DNA of 64,000 nucleotides from Amycolatopsis nalaikhensis (GTDB lineage: Bacteria > Actinomycetota > Actinomycetes > Mycobacteriales > Pseudonocardiaceae): the NCBI RefSeq assembly GCF_030264295.1, contig NZ_CP127173.1, forward strand, positions 7,013,501-7,077,500, given 5' to 3'. Position numbers and translations under genes: made by a program. Shown here piece by piece: positions 41,746-50,826 of this stretch (its first letter is position 1; each line of letters starts with the position of its first letter). Below the pieces are notes generated by a model. That model saw only the letters and a list, made by a program, of their open reading frames with translations. It was not told the DNA's origin and did no database searches.

Positions 41746-42087
41746 CTATCGGACCTGCGGGGGCGGTGGGGAGAGTTTGGTGAGATCACCGGTCATGGGC
41801 TCGGACAGGTACACCACCGGGGCTTGGTCGAACGCCCAGGTGACCGCTTCGTGGAAGGTCTCGGTTTCGTGGGTGTCCGCGTGCGGAGCGTCCGCGTCGT
41901 GCGCACGAACGGCCAGCCACTTGCGCATTGTGCCTGGGACGAAGATCTTGACGCAGCCCTCGCCGGCCGCGGGGCGTGCGTCGGCGTCCTCGGCGTGGCG
42001 ACGCTCTTGCCATCCCGGCGGCAGGGGCCGCTGGGATGGCGAGAGGTAGTCACGCCGAGGACGGAATGGCTCCTGCGGAGCGGTCAT
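41746..42087 (-). CDS. hypothetical protein (113 aa)
   Basis: A small soluble protein with a proline-rich N terminus (FRPRRDYLSPSQRPLPPGWQ) and a compact core (CVKIFVPGTMRKWLAVRAHD, THETETFHEAVTWAFDQAPVVYL). No family recognised. The ribosome-binding site is weak. It lies in the accessory segment upstream of another uncharacterised minus-strand gene. Confidence 0.5.
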   Translation of the reverse strand: MTAPQEPFRPRRDYLSPSQRPLPPGWQERRHAEDADARPAAGEGCVKIFVPGTMRKWLAVRAHDADAPHADTHETETFHEAVTWAFDQAPVVYLSEPMTGDLTKLSPPPPQVR

Positions 42088-42129
42088 GGCAGCGAGCCTA
42101 CGCCGGAACGTATATGCCTGCTGGGGACG

Positions 42130-42627
42130 TCAGGACTGGTGAAAGCCGCCGCTGCCGGGGTCGGCCGGCAGGTCGACCGGGTGGGCGGTGTGGAACCGGT
42201 AGAGGGGGTCACCGTCGAGGCTGTAAAGCACGGGGCTCTTGGCGTAGACGTACCAATGCCCGGACGGGCCGTCGGGCACGTTCCACGACCACTGCGTCAC
42301 CTGCGACTTGCAGGCGCCGCCACCCCAGTAGCTGTTGTAGCCGTTCGGTTCCCAGAACCGCGAGGTGTAGGCAGGCACGTCGCCGACATCGAGGAAGGAG
42401 TACTTCCCGTCGACGGAACTGCCGGTCTGCCCGCCACACGCGTCGATCAGATCTCCCTCGAACACGACCCCGGTGGTGGCCGTGCTCGCATAGAACGAGA
42501 CGGGTTTCGAGGTGACGTTGCTGCCCGACACGGTGTACTCGGACGCCATCGTGACTGTGCCGAGCTGCTCGTCGCCATACCCGAACGCGCCGGACACCTC
42601 GTAGTAGCCCGCGAAGTCGCTGGTCAC
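42130..42627 (-). CDS. hypothetical beta-rich protein, possibly 5'-truncated
   Basis: A 165-aa frame rich in Gly, Ser, Thr and Tyr (YYEVSGAFGYGDEQLGTVTM, GKYSFLDVGDVPAY, YNSYWGGGACKSQVTQW) with two cysteines, as in secreted beta-sandwich proteins. The only start (GTG) has no signal peptide after it, and the frame is open for some distance upstream without a start. The N terminus has probably been lost, or the protein is exported another way. Family not recognised. Confidence 0.5.
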   Translation of the reverse strand: MTSDFAGYYEVSGAFGYGDEQLGTVTMASEYTVSGSNVTSKPVSFYASTATTGVVFEGDLIDACGGQTGSSVDGKYSFLDVGDVPAYTSRFWEPNGYNSYWGGGACKSQVTQWSWNVPDGPSGHWYVYAKSPVLYSLDGDPLYRFHTAHPVDLPADPGSGGFHQS

Positions 42628-42794
42628 CGCCCAGCAACCCTGCGAGCGAGGTGCACGGGGTTCGCGTCGAGTTGACGTCCTGTTTCGCTCAATCGCCAGA
42701 GGATCGCGATGGTGGCCTTCTCGGACTTCGCGATCTCGGTCCGTGCGTCACAGAGAATGCTCGGCCGGTCGGCACGTTCCGCCATCTTGCGACC

Positions 42795-43535
42795 TCACCG
42801 CGCTGTGGCCGGGCGGCCGATGCGGACCCGCCACCGAGCGGGGCCCTGTTCGAGGTAATCCCATGCGTATTGGCCCGGATAAGCGGCATCGAACTCGCGG
42901 CGCAACGGCTTTGGATCGTGGTTGTTGACCAGCACGAACGATTCGCCTTCGGCGAGCCTGGCGTAGGTGCCGAAGATACGAGGGTGCCGCCGGCCGTGGG
43001 GAATCTCCCGGACGTCGAGCTCATCAGGCTTCTCCAGTGACTTTCCCGCCAGCACGGCGCCCATGTCGTGAACGAGGCTCGGCAGGTCGGCTCCGGGGAG
43101 TTCGGCGAGGGCGGGAAGGAGAACCGATTTCTGGATCTCCAGGCATGACTCGAGCATGGTGACGAGGGAACGGGCGGCAGCGCGGGATCGGTCGGCAGTG
43201 CTGGCCGTTTCCAAATCCGAGACGTCGTCGGTGATGATCCGATGCTGGATGCGCAACGCGGTGACCAGCAGCCGGGTCGGACCAGCACCTGCCGCAGGCG
43301 CGTACAAGGCTTGGTCCGTGGCGGCGAGGTGACGCAGGACCCGCTCGGCGCAGAAGGCGTTCAGGCTGGCCTGGGCGGCTTGCCGATCGGCGGGCTCCAA
43401 GTTGAGCTCGGTCAGCAATGCCGACTTTGACCGGGCTTCGGCCAGCAGCGTGTCGATGATGTCGGTGAGCCATGCAGTCGCTCCTACGACGGGATCGTCG
43501 CCGGTGCCCCGGATGTAGACCGAAGTCGAGCTCAT
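42795..43535 (-). CDS. hemerythrin-like / DUF2249 two-domain protein
   Basis: A 246-aa protein. Residues about 20-150 form a helical bundle resembling hemerythrin-like domains (histidines in RVLRHLAATDQALYA, RIQHRIITDDVSDLE). Residues about 175-240 are a DUF2249 domain: LDVREIPHGRRHPRIF, GESFVLVNNHDPKPLRREF and a W/Y-rich end. DUF2249 proteins are linked to nitric-oxide and nitrogen-oxide metabolism by genome context. The ATG has an excellent AAGGAGGAAAGG site. The divergent promoter contains a TTTTTAC-N11-GTGTAAA element also found before cytochrome oxidase and ferredoxin genes. An oxygen- or NO-sensing role is inferred. Confidence 0.8.
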   Translation of the reverse strand: MSSTSVYIRGTGDDPVVGATAWLTDIIDTLLAEARSKSALLTELNLEPADRQAAQASLNAFCAERVLRHLAATDQALYAPAAGAGPTRLLVTALRIQHRIITDDVSDLETASTADRSRAAARSLVTMLESCLEIQKSVLLPALAELPGADLPSLVHDMGAVLAGKSLEKPDELDVREIPHGRRHPRIFGTYARLAEGESFVLVNNHDPKPLRREFDAAYPGQYAWDYLEQGPARWRVRIGRPATAR

Positions 43536-43627
43536 GTCGCCTTTCCTCCTTCGTGGCCACGTCCGATCCGCGCTCCGCGGGCGGCTCGGCGAGTTCCTGC
43601 ACCTGACACCTCACCAGGCCAGCGTAG

Positions 43628-43652
43628 TTTTTACAAGCGTAGATAGTGTAAA
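43628..43652. promoter_or_regulatory. TTTWTAC-N11-GTGTAAA element, copy 1
   Basis: TTTTTAC (43628-43634) and GTGTAAA (43646-43652). AT-rich in a very GC-rich context, in the divergent promoter of the DUF2249 and small membrane protein genes. The arms form an imperfect inverted repeat TTTTACA-N11-TGTAAAA. Confidence 0.55.
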
Positions 43653-43795
43653 ATCCGTCTCAGCTTTCCGGTGAAGGAAGATGGGCGCTTGCTTGACCGG
43701 CCGACGCGTGCGTCCGGCCGCTCGGCCGTGCGTCGTCGGCCCCCGGGTGGCTTCATCCGTTGAATCGGCAGTTTGTGACGAAAGGCCTTCTCGCT

Positions 43796-44227
43796 GTGGA
43801 TCACACGTCCAGCGCGCTCGTGAGTGCGTTCACCTTCACCTGGCTCGGCATGGTGATCGGCATTTCCTTCATCGAGGCACCGTTGAAGTTCCGCGCGCCC
43901 GGGGTCACGATCCCCCTCGGGTTGGGGATCGGCCGGCTGGTGTTCCGTGCCCTGAACGTCGTCGAGAGCGTGCTGGCCGTCGGTCTTGTCGTCGCTGTGG
44001 CACTTGGGAGGTTCGCCGGTCTGGCGAGCTCGCTGGTCGCCTTGGCGCTCGTCCTGCTCGTGGTCCAGCTGGTGGCGATCCGGCCGCGGCTGAACCGCCG
44101 CACCGACCGGGTCCTGAACGCTCCGGACGGGGCGGACCTGCCGCGATCACGGGCGCACGTCGCCTACGTTGCCGTCGAGCTGCTGAAAGTCGTCACCTTG
44201 GTGGTGCTCGGGATCGCGAACTTCTGA
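43796..44227 (+). CDS. small membrane protein, function unknown
   Basis: A 143-aa protein with four predicted helices: ALVSAFTFTWLGMVIGISFI, ALNVVESVLAVGLVVAVALG, LASSLVALALVLLVVQLVAI and YVAVELLKVVTLVVLGIANF. A GTG start follows GAAAGG; a TTG 12 codons upstream is an alternative. Conserved polar residues (FIEAPLKFRAPG, NRRTDRVL) suggest a defined family, but I do not recognise it. It diverges from the DUF2249 gene across the AT-rich element, so it may be co-regulated. Confidence 0.7.
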   Translation: MDHTSSALVSAFTFTWLGMVIGISFIEAPLKFRAPGVTIPLGLGIGRLVFRALNVVESVLAVGLVVAVALGRFAGLASSLVALALVLLVVQLVAIRPRLNRRTDRVLNAPDGADLPRSRAHVAYVAVELLKVVTLVVLGIANF

Positions 44228-44298
44228 TCAAGCGGGGGACCGGCGTCCGGTACGTGAACACGGCGGTACCGTTGCCCGGTCTCCCGCTCGGGCGTCGG

Positions 44299-44598
44299 TC
44301 ATCCTGGCGGGGGAGTAGTAGTCACGCCCGGGTGTGCATCGGTCTCGCCCGGGCGAAGCCACATATGCCACCCAACCCACGCCACGACACCGATTCCCAG
44401 CGCGCTCGCCGGGGATCCCAGCAGCAGCATGACAATGCCGGTCACGCAGGCGGTGATCACGGTGATGCAGAGCCGCCAGCGGTGCCACAGTGGCCGATGA
44501 AGCGGGGCGTCGCGGAACGACCGTTCGAGATCCGGGTGATCCGCCAGGAGCCGATGTTGCAGTTCGCGCAAGGCCTTCCGCTCGCGGAAGTTCAGCAT
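44299..44598 (-). CDS. DUF3040 family small membrane protein
   Basis: A 99-aa protein starting MLNFRERKALRELQHRLLAD, the typical DUF3040 opening, followed by two membrane helices (LCITVITACVTGIVMLLLG, ALGIGVVAWVGWHMWL). DUF3040 proteins are common in actinobacteria and lack an assigned function. The ATG has AGGAGG upstream. It diverges from aceE; between them lie two perfect TATCGT-N3-ACGATA palindromes. Confidence 0.8.
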   Translation of the reverse strand: MLNFRERKALRELQHRLLADHPDLERSFRDAPLHRPLWHRWRLCITVITACVTGIVMLLLGSPASALGIGVVAWVGWHMWLRPGETDAHPGVTTTPPPG

Positions 44599-44664
44599 GA
44601 TGCACCTCCTGGTGCCTCCCCGGCCGGATGATGCCCGTTCAAGGGGTGGACCCACGCACCGATC

Positions 44665-44742
44665 TATCGTAACACGATATATCTGACTGTCGATAGTGCG
44701 ACGGCTGGCGCAGCCGTACCGTCTATGTATCGTGTTACGATA
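44665..44742. promoter_or_regulatory. two palindromic operators between the DUF3040 gene and aceE
   Basis: TATCGTAACACGATA (44665-44679) and TATCGTGTTACGATA (44728-44742) are perfect palindromes TATCGT-N3-ACGATA. Their centres are 63 bp apart, six helical turns, so they face the same side of the helix. A third, unrelated palindrome ACGGCTG-GCG-CAGCCGT (44701-44717) lies between them. The same 15-bp site precedes the marR-type gene at 52 kb. Confidence 0.7.
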
Positions 44743-44876
44743 TATTCGTGGCGCGCTGCGCCTGTCGTGCTCGGGCCGATCGGCACCTACGCACTCGGCC
44801 CTCCGATTGATCTGAAGCACTCGCTGCCCGCCAAGCGGCTCCGGGAGAGCCGGGTGGCGCCAGGAAGGGAGAGTCG

Positions 44877-47597
44877 ATGTCGTCAGGTGCACAGGATCGT
44901 TCGGTGATCGGCAGCAGGCTCCCCAGCCAGCTTCTCGATCTGGATCCGGCGGAGACGCAGGAGTGGCTGGCGTCGCTGGACGGCGCGGTGGATCACGAGG
45001 GCGCGGGCCGGGCGCGGTACCTGCTGCTGAGTTTGCTGCAACGGGCGCGCGACCGCCATCTCGGGATGGCGGGCCTCAGCAACACCGACTACATCAACAC
45101 GATCCCGCCGGACCTCGAGCCGCTGTTCCCGGGTGATGAACGGATCGAGCGGCGTATCCGGGCCTACATCCGATGGAACGCCGCGATCATGGTTCACCGC
45201 GCGCAACGTCCCGGGATCGGTGTCGGCGGGCACATCTCCACCTACGCCTCGGCCGCCTCGCTCTACGAGGTGGGCTTCAACCACTTCTTCCGCGGGCATG
45301 ACGCCGAAGGTGGCGGGGACCAGATCTTCTTCCAGGGACACGCTTCGCCCGGAATCTACGCACGGGCCTACCTCGAAGGCCGGCTGTCGGAGGACCAGCT
45401 CGACGGTTTCCGCCAGGAAGTGTCCCACCACGGCCCCGGCGGCGGCCTGCCCTCCTATCCGCACCCGCGGCTCATGCCGGACTTCTGGGAGTTTCCCACG
45501 GTGTCGATGGGTCTCGGCCCGCTGAACGCGATCTACCAGGCTCGGTTCAACCGCTACCTGCACGCTCGCGGCATCCGCGACACCAGCCGCCAGCGCGTGT
45601 GGGCGTTCCTCGGCGACGGTGAGATCGACGAACCGGAATCCCTCGGCGCGATCGGCGTCGCGGCCCGGGACGGGCTGGACAACCTGACCTTCGTGATCAA
45701 CTGCAACCTGCAGCGGCTCGACGGCCCGGTGCGCGGCAACGGCAAGATCATCCAGGAGCTGGAGTCCTACTTCCGCGGCGCCGGCTGGAACGTCATCAAG
45801 GTCATCTGGGGCCGGGAATGGGATCCGCTGCTGGCCGCCGACGCCGACGGCGCGCTGCTGAACCTGATGAACACCACCACCGACGGGGACTTCCAGACCT
45901 ACAAGGCCGAGTCCGGCCGGTTCGTGCGCGAGCACTTCTTCGGCCGCGATCCTCGAACCCTCGCCATGGTCGCCGGCCTGACCGACCAGCAAGTCTGGGG
46001 TCTCAAACGCGGGGGCCACGACTATCGCAAGCTCTACGCGGCCTACCGCGCGGCCACCGAGCACACCGGTGCGCCGACGGTGATCCTCGCGAAGACCATC
46101 AAGGGCTGGACGCTCGGCTCGCACTTCGAGGGCCGCAACTCCACCCACCAGATGAAGAAATTGACGCTCGAGGACCTGAAAAGCTTCCGCGACCGCCTCT
46201 ACCTCGACATCCCCGACGCGGACCTCGACGAGAAGCTGCCGCCCTACTACCGGCCCCGCAAACCCTCGGAGATCGAGTACCTGCACGAACGGCGCCGTGC
46301 GCTGGGCGGCTACCTCCCGGCCCGCACGGTGCGCAGCTCGCCGCTGAACCTGCCCGGTGCTCCGGCGTACGCCGTCGCCCGGCGCGGATCCGGCCGGCAG
46401 CAGGTTGCCACGACGATGGCGTTCGTCCGGTTGCTCAAGGACCTGATGAAAGATCCGGAGATCGGCCACCGGTTCGTGCCCATCATCCCGGACGAGGCCC
46501 GCACCTTCGGCTTGGACGCGCTGTTCGCGTCCAGGAAGATCTACTCCCCGCACGGCCAGAACTACCTGTCGGTCGACCGGGACCAGATGCTCAGCTACCA
46601 GGAATCCACCACGGGGGTCATGCTGCACGAGGGCATCACCGAAGCCGGCTCCGCAGCATCCTGGACCGCGGCCGGAACCTCCTACGTCACCCACGGCGAA
46701 CCGATGATCCCGGTCTACATCTTCTATTCGATGTTCGGATTCCAGCGCACCGGCGACGGCATGTGGGCCGCGGCGGACCAGATGACCCGCGGTTTCCTGC
46801 TCGGCGCGACCGCCGGGCGCACCACCCTCAACGGCGAAGGCCTGCAACACCAGGACGGCCACTCGCTGCTGCTCGCCTCGGCCAACCCCGCGTGCATCGC
46901 CTACGACGCGGCCTACGGATTCGAACTCAGGCACATCGTGCGCGACGCGCTGCGGCGCATGTACGGCGAGCCACACCCGGGCGAGGACCAGAACGTCTTC
47001 TACTACCTCACCCTCTACAACGAGCCGATCGCCCAGCCCGCCGAACCCGACGTCGTCGACGTCGAGGGCATCCTCGCCGGCATGCACCGCTACGCTCCGG
47101 CCGAACCGGGCGACGGCGCGCACGCACAGATCCTCGCGTCAGGTATCGCGGTGCCCTGGGCGCTCGACGCGCAGCGCCTGCTGCACCAGGACTGGAACGT
47201 CCACGCCGACGTGTGGTCGGTGACCTCGTGGACCCAGCTGCGCCGCGACGCCCTCGCCACCGACGAGTGGAACCTCACCCACCCCGCGCAGCCTCGCCGC
47301 ACCGCGTACGTCACGAGCCGGTTGAAGGACGTGCAGGGGCCAGTGGTGGCCGTGTCGGACTGGATGCGGGCCGTGCCCGATCAAATCGCTCCGTTCGTGC
47401 CGGGTGACTGGTGTTCGGTGGGCACCGACGGGTTCGGACTGTCCGACACCCGCCCGGCCTTGCGGCGGCACTTCCGGATCGACGCCGAGTCGATCGTGTA
47501 CCGGGTGCTGCACCAGCTGGTCCGCCGCGGCGAACTGGGCGGGCTGGTCTTGGCCAGGGCCGCCGAGATGTACCGGCTCGATCCCGCGAGCAGGTGA
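44877..47597 (+). CDS. aceE: pyruvate dehydrogenase E1 component, homodimeric type
   Basis: A 906-aa thiamine diphosphate enzyme that decarboxylates pyruvate and acetylates the E2 lipoyl group. The full-length architecture is present: GHISTYASAASLYEVGFNHF, the ThDP motif FLGDGEIDEPESLGAIGVAARDG... ending VINCNLQRLDGPV, EGRNSTHQMKK, and the transketolase-like C-terminal half (HEGITEAGSAASW, LNGEGLQHQDGHS). It belongs to the AceE type used by actinobacteria, which usually have a housekeeping copy elsewhere; this copy lies alone beside stress genes. Start: ATG after GGAAGGGAGAG. Two MarR-type palindromes lie upstream. The next stress-protein gene overlaps its stop by GTGA. Confidence 0.95.
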   Translation: MSSGAQDRSVIGSRLPSQLLDLDPAETQEWLASLDGAVDHEGAGRARYLLLSLLQRARDRHLGMAGLSNTDYINTIPPDLEPLFPGDERIERRIRAYIRWNAAIMVHRAQRPGIGVGGHISTYASAASLYEVGFNHFFRGHDAEGGGDQIFFQGHASPGIYARAYLEGRLSEDQLDGFRQEVSHHGPGGGLPSYPHPRLMPDFWEFPTVSMGLGPLNAIYQARFNRYLHARGIRDTSRQRVWAFLGDGEIDEPESLGAIGVAARDGLDNLTFVINCNLQRLDGPVRGNGKIIQELESYFRGAGWNVIKVIWGREWDPLLAADADGALLNLMNTTTDGDFQTYKAESGRFVREHFFGRDPRTLAMVAGLTDQQVWGLKRGGHDYRKLYAAYRAATEHTGAPTVILAKTIKGWTLGSHFEGRNSTHQMKKLTLEDLKSFRDRLYLDIPDADLDEKLPPYYRPRKPSEIEYLHERRRALGGYLPARTVRSSPLNLPGAPAYAVARRGSGRQQVATTMAFVRLLKDLMKDPEIGHRFVPIIPDEARTFGLDALFASRKIYSPHGQNYLSVDRDQMLSYQESTTGVMLHEGITEAGSAASWTAAGTSYVTHGEPMIPVYIFYSMFGFQRTGDGMWAAADQMTRGFLLGATAGRTTLNGEGLQHQDGHSLLLASANPACIAYDAAYGFELRHIVRDALRRMYGEPHPGEDQNVFYYLTLYNEPIAQPAEPDVVDVEGILAGMHRYAPAEPGDGAHAQILASGIAVPWALDAQRLLHQDWNVHADVWSVTSWTQLRRDALATDEWNLTHPAQPRRTAYVTSRLKDVQGPVVAVSDWMRAVPDQIAPFVPGDWCSVGTDGFGLSDTRPALRRHFRIDAESIVYRVLHQLVRRGELGGLVLARAAEMYRLDPASR

Positions 47598-48487
47598 GCG
47601 GGATGCGGCGCAGACGTCCGGTCGTCGTCGGCGTGGACGGAACCGAGTCCGCTCACGACGCTCTCGACTGGGCCGCCGCCGAGGCGGCGGCCCGCCGACT
47701 CCCGTTGCGCGTCGTGCACGCCTACGCGACTGCGGTCTCCTGGGCTGTCCTCGGTGAGTTGCCGCGGCCGTACGAGAACATCGGCGTGCCCGACGCCGCG
47801 AGACTGGTGATCGAGCAGGCGGTGCAGCGCGCGCGATACGTCGCTGCCGAACTCGAGATCAGCACCCGGCTCCTGACCGGGGCCGGAGCGCCCGCGCTGC
47901 TCGCCCAGAGCGCCGACGCCGAGCTACTCGTTCTCGGCAGCCGCGGTCTGGGCGGCGTGCGCGGCCTGTTCGGCGGATCGGTCAGCTTCCGGGTCGCCGC
48001 GCGCGCGGCCTGTCCGGTCGTTGTGGTCCGCCCCATGCAGCCCACGACGCCGGGGCGGTCGGCCGCCCGCGTCGTGGTGGGTGTGAATGGCTCACAACGG
48101 TGCGAACGCACCATCGAATTCGCCGTGCGGGCCGCGGCGCAGCGAGGCGTGGGCGTCACGGCGGTCCACGCCTGGTCCGTGCGCGGCACGGCCGACGTCG
48201 CCGCGGTCACCGACGACTGGTCGCTCGCCGAAGCCGCCGAGTGGCGCACATTCCAGCGCGTCTTCGACCCGTGGCGCTCCCGCCTGGCCACTGCGCAGAT
48301 CGAGCTTCGGCTCGTTCCGGGGCGCGCGCAGGACGTGCTGGTGGCCGAGTCCGCCGGCGCGGCCCTCGTGGTGGTGGGGTCGCGTGGTCGAGGCGGTGTG
48401 CGGGCGGCGCTGGGCGGGTCGGTGAGCCAGGCGGTGCTGCAGCACGCGGGCTGTCCGGTCGCCGTGGTCCGGGAACAGCCGGCGTGA
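47594..48487 (+). CDS. tandem universal stress protein
   Basis: A 297-aa protein with two UspA domains. Each opens VVVGVDGTE / VVVGVNGSQ and ends with the ATP-binding pattern (GSRGLGGVRGLFGGS and GSRGRGGVRAALGGS). Tandem Usp proteins of this kind are abundant in actinobacterial hypoxia and stress regulons. The GTG overlaps the aceE stop; an ATG three codons later is an alternative start. Co-transcription with aceE is very likely, which ties a central-carbon enzyme to a stress protein. Confidence 0.9.
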   Translation: MSGMRRRRPVVVGVDGTESAHDALDWAAAEAAARRLPLRVVHAYATAVSWAVLGELPRPYENIGVPDAARLVIEQAVQRARYVAAELEISTRLLTGAGAPALLAQSADAELLVLGSRGLGGVRGLFGGSVSFRVAARAACPVVVVRPMQPTTPGRSAARVVVGVNGSQRCERTIEFAVRAAAQRGVGVTAVHAWSVRGTADVAAVTDDWSLAEAAEWRTFQRVFDPWRSRLATAQIELRLVPGRAQDVLVAESAGAALVVVGSRGRGGVRAALGGSVSQAVLQHAGCPVAVVREQPA

Positions 48488-48707
48488 CCGTCCGCCTGGG
48501 TCCCTATCCGTCGGTGTTCTCCTGGAGCGTTCTCGAGAAGGGTTCGCGAGTGACACCCACGGTCACTTGGCCGCTGCGCAGGCGCGTCGACCGGCATACC
48601 GGGCGCCGGGCATGGCGCCGTGGTAGGGGCCTCGGTGTGTTTCGTGAGCCGGGAGAGGTCTCTGGTGATCGTCCCGCCGGCGTCGCGAAATCCTGATGTG
48701 CCGCGGC

Positions 48708-50675
48708 TCAGCGCGGGGATGCGGGTTCGTGGTTGCGCAGCCAGGGGATCATCCCGCCGGCCAGCACCATCGCCACTTGCCGGGCGGAGAGGTGGTGCCG
48801 GGCGAGGTACTCGTCCTCTGTGGTCGCGTTGCGGACGGTGATCGCGGTTCCCGACGCGATCGCATACCGGAGGTTGTCCACCACGAGGACGTCGTCCTGC
48901 TTGATCCGCTGGTAGTCATCGGGGTCGCCGAACTCGAGTGCGAGTACCCCGAAGTTGGCCAAGTTCTGCCAGTGGATGCGGGCGAACGACACGGCGAGGA
49001 CGATCCGGAGGCCGAGAAAGCGGGGCGTGATGGCGGCGTGCTCCCGCGACGACCCTTGGCCGTAGTTGGTGCCGGCCACGACGATGTGCCCGCCGCGGTC
49101 CCGGCTCCCGAGCGCGCGATCGGCGTAGCTTTCGTCGATCTGGCCGAAGGTGAACTCCGCCAGCTTGGGAATGTTGCTGCGGTAGGGCAAAACCCGTGCT
49201 CCGGCGGGCAGGATCTCGTCGGTGGACACGTCGTCACCGGCTTTGAGCACGACCGGCGCCTCGACGCGGTCGGGCAGCGGCGGGAAGTCGGGAAGCGAGG
49301 CGATGTTGCGGCCTTTGACCAGTTCGGTGTGGTCGGCGGACTCGGCGGGCGGCGGTTCGAGCATCGCGGTGTTCACGCTGGACTCGGCCGGCAGCTTGAT
49401 CCGCGGACAGGTGATGCCGAGCAGAGCGGGCAGATCGCGTGGGTCCGTGATCTGCCCGGTGAGGGCGGCGGCCGCGACGGTCTCGGGCGAGCACAGGTAG
49501 ACCGAGTCCTCGCGGGTGCCGGAGCGTCCGGGGAAGTTGCGCGGGACGGTGCGCAGGCTGTTGCGGCCGTTGGCCGGTGCCTGTCCCATGCCGATGCAGC
49601 CCATGCAGCCGGACTGGTGCAGCCGTGCCCCGGCGGCGATGAGGTCGAACGTCGCGCCCATCTTCGTGAGGTCCTGCAAGATCTGCCGCGAGGTCGGGTT
49701 GACGTCGAACGACACCCGCGGGTCGGCCTGCCGGCCGGACACTATGGCGGCGACCACGGCGAAGTCCCGGAGACCGGGGTTGGCCGAGGAACCGAGCACC
49801 ACCTGCTGCACGTCGCGCCCGGCGACGTCGCGGACGGTGACCACATTGCCCGGCGAGCTGGGCAACGCGATCAAGGGTTCTACTGTGGACAGATCGATCT
49901 CGTCGGCGAGGTCGTAGGTGGCGTCCGCGTCGGCGAGTATCTCGACGAAATCGTCCTCGCGCCGTTCGGCCCGCAGAAAGGCGCGCACCTGCTCATCGGA
50001 CGGGAACACCGTGGTCGTGGCGCCCAGTTCGGCACCCATGTTCGCGATCACGTGCCGGTCCATGGCGGTCAGCGTGGCCAGGCCCGGGCCGTGGTACTCG
50101 ATGATCCGGTTGACGCCGCCCTTGACGCCGTGGCGGCGCAGCATTTCCAGGATGACGTCCTTGGCACTGACCCACGCAGGGAGCGCGCCGGCCAGCCGGA
50201 CGCCCCAGATCTCGGGCATCCGCAGGTGGATCGGTTCCCCGGCGATGGCCATCGCCACTTCGATGCCGCCGAGGCCGATCGCCAGCATGCCCAGCGACCC
50301 GGCCGCGGGGGTGTGGCTGTCCGACCCGGCCAGTGTTGTGCCGGGGCGCCCGAAGCGCTGCATGTGCGTGGGGTGCGAGACGCCGTTGCCGGGCTTGGAG
50401 TACCAGATGCCGAACCGGCGGCAGGCGGAGCGGAGGAAGTCGTGGTCTTCGGCGTTCTTGCTGTCGGTCTGCAGCAGGTTGTGGTCGACGTACTGCACGG
50501 ACACCTCGGTACGCGCGCGGTCGAGGCCGAGGGCTTCCAGTTCGAGCATCACCAGGGTGCCGGTCGCGTCCTGCGTGAGGGTCTGGTCGATGCGCAGCGC
50601 GATCTCCTGCCCCGGAGTCATTTCGCCCGAGACGAGGTGCGCGGCGATCAGCTTCTGGGCGACGTTCTGTCCCAT
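48708..50675 (-). CDS. aconitate hydratase, Aquifex type
   Basis: A 655-aa [4Fe-4S] hydro-lyase predicted to interconvert citrate and isocitrate. Order of motifs: VMLELEALGLDRARTEV, YVDHNLLQTDSKNAEDH, AGSDSHTPAAGSLGMLAIGLGG (read as two blocks), cluster cysteines in SGCMGCIGMGQAP, and the C-terminal swivel domain with GRNIASLPDF and GQGSSREHA. The shorter length and motif set fit the 'Aquifex-type' family rather than the 900-aa AcnA. It may be a stress isoform. ATG with AGGAGG. It lies downstream of the stomatin-like gene in the same direction, separated by a very strong hairpin. Confidence 0.88.
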   Translation of the reverse strand: MGQNVAQKLIAAHLVSGEMTPGQEIALRIDQTLTQDATGTLVMLELEALGLDRARTEVSVQYVDHNLLQTDSKNAEDHDFLRSACRRFGIWYSKPGNGVSHPTHMQRFGRPGTTLAGSDSHTPAAGSLGMLAIGLGGIEVAMAIAGEPIHLRMPEIWGVRLAGALPAWVSAKDVILEMLRRHGVKGGVNRIIEYHGPGLATLTAMDRHVIANMGAELGATTTVFPSDEQVRAFLRAERREDDFVEILADADATYDLADEIDLSTVEPLIALPSSPGNVVTVRDVAGRDVQQVVLGSSANPGLRDFAVVAAIVSGRQADPRVSFDVNPTSRQILQDLTKMGATFDLIAAGARLHQSGCMGCIGMGQAPANGRNSLRTVPRNFPGRSGTREDSVYLCSPETVAAAALTGQITDPRDLPALLGITCPRIKLPAESSVNTAMLEPPPAESADHTELVKGRNIASLPDFPPLPDRVEAPVVLKAGDDVSTDEILPAGARVLPYRSNIPKLAEFTFGQIDESYADRALGSRDRGGHIVVAGTNYGQGSSREHAAITPRFLGLRIVLAVSFARIHWQNLANFGVLALEFGDPDDYQRIKQDDVLVVDNLRYAIASGTAITVRNATTEDEYLARHHLSARQVAMVLAGGMIPWLRNHEPASPR

Positions 50676-50707
50676 ACCGTGCCTCCTGGCCGGGTCGGGG
50701 ATGGTGT

Positions 50708-50755
50708 CCCGGTCACCGGTGGGGGGACGGGGGGGGGAATCCACCGGTGACCGGG
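50708..50755 (-). terminator. perfect 15-bp stem-loop between stomatin-like and aconitase genes
   Basis: CCCGGTCACCGGTGG pairs perfectly with CCACCGGTGACCCGGG-type arm (50741-50755) across an 18-nt G-rich loop. It sits within the presumed transcript, 33 nt before the aconitase start, so it may be a terminator, an attenuator or an mRNA-processing site. The G-run (GGGGGGGGG) in the loop is unusual. Confidence 0.55.
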
Positions 50756-50826
50756 CGACGCCCCGCTCCTGTCGGGGCGCGATTCTGCGGGTGCTCTGCC
50801 CGCAGGGGTGTTGTCGACGGGCGGCC

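Noticed and set aside
43681..44631. 316-codon plus-strand frame starting MGACLTGRRV
   Set aside because: Different frame from the supported small membrane protein and antisense to the DUF3040 gene; no motifs or conserved composition.
44883..47123. 746-codon antisense frame within aceE
   Set aside because: Mirror of the highly conserved aceE coding frame; low-complexity Arg/Gly/Val composition and no motifs.
48696..50750. 684-codon plus-strand frame over the aconitase gene
   Set aside because: Antisense shadow of aconitase with no domain or ribosome-binding site.
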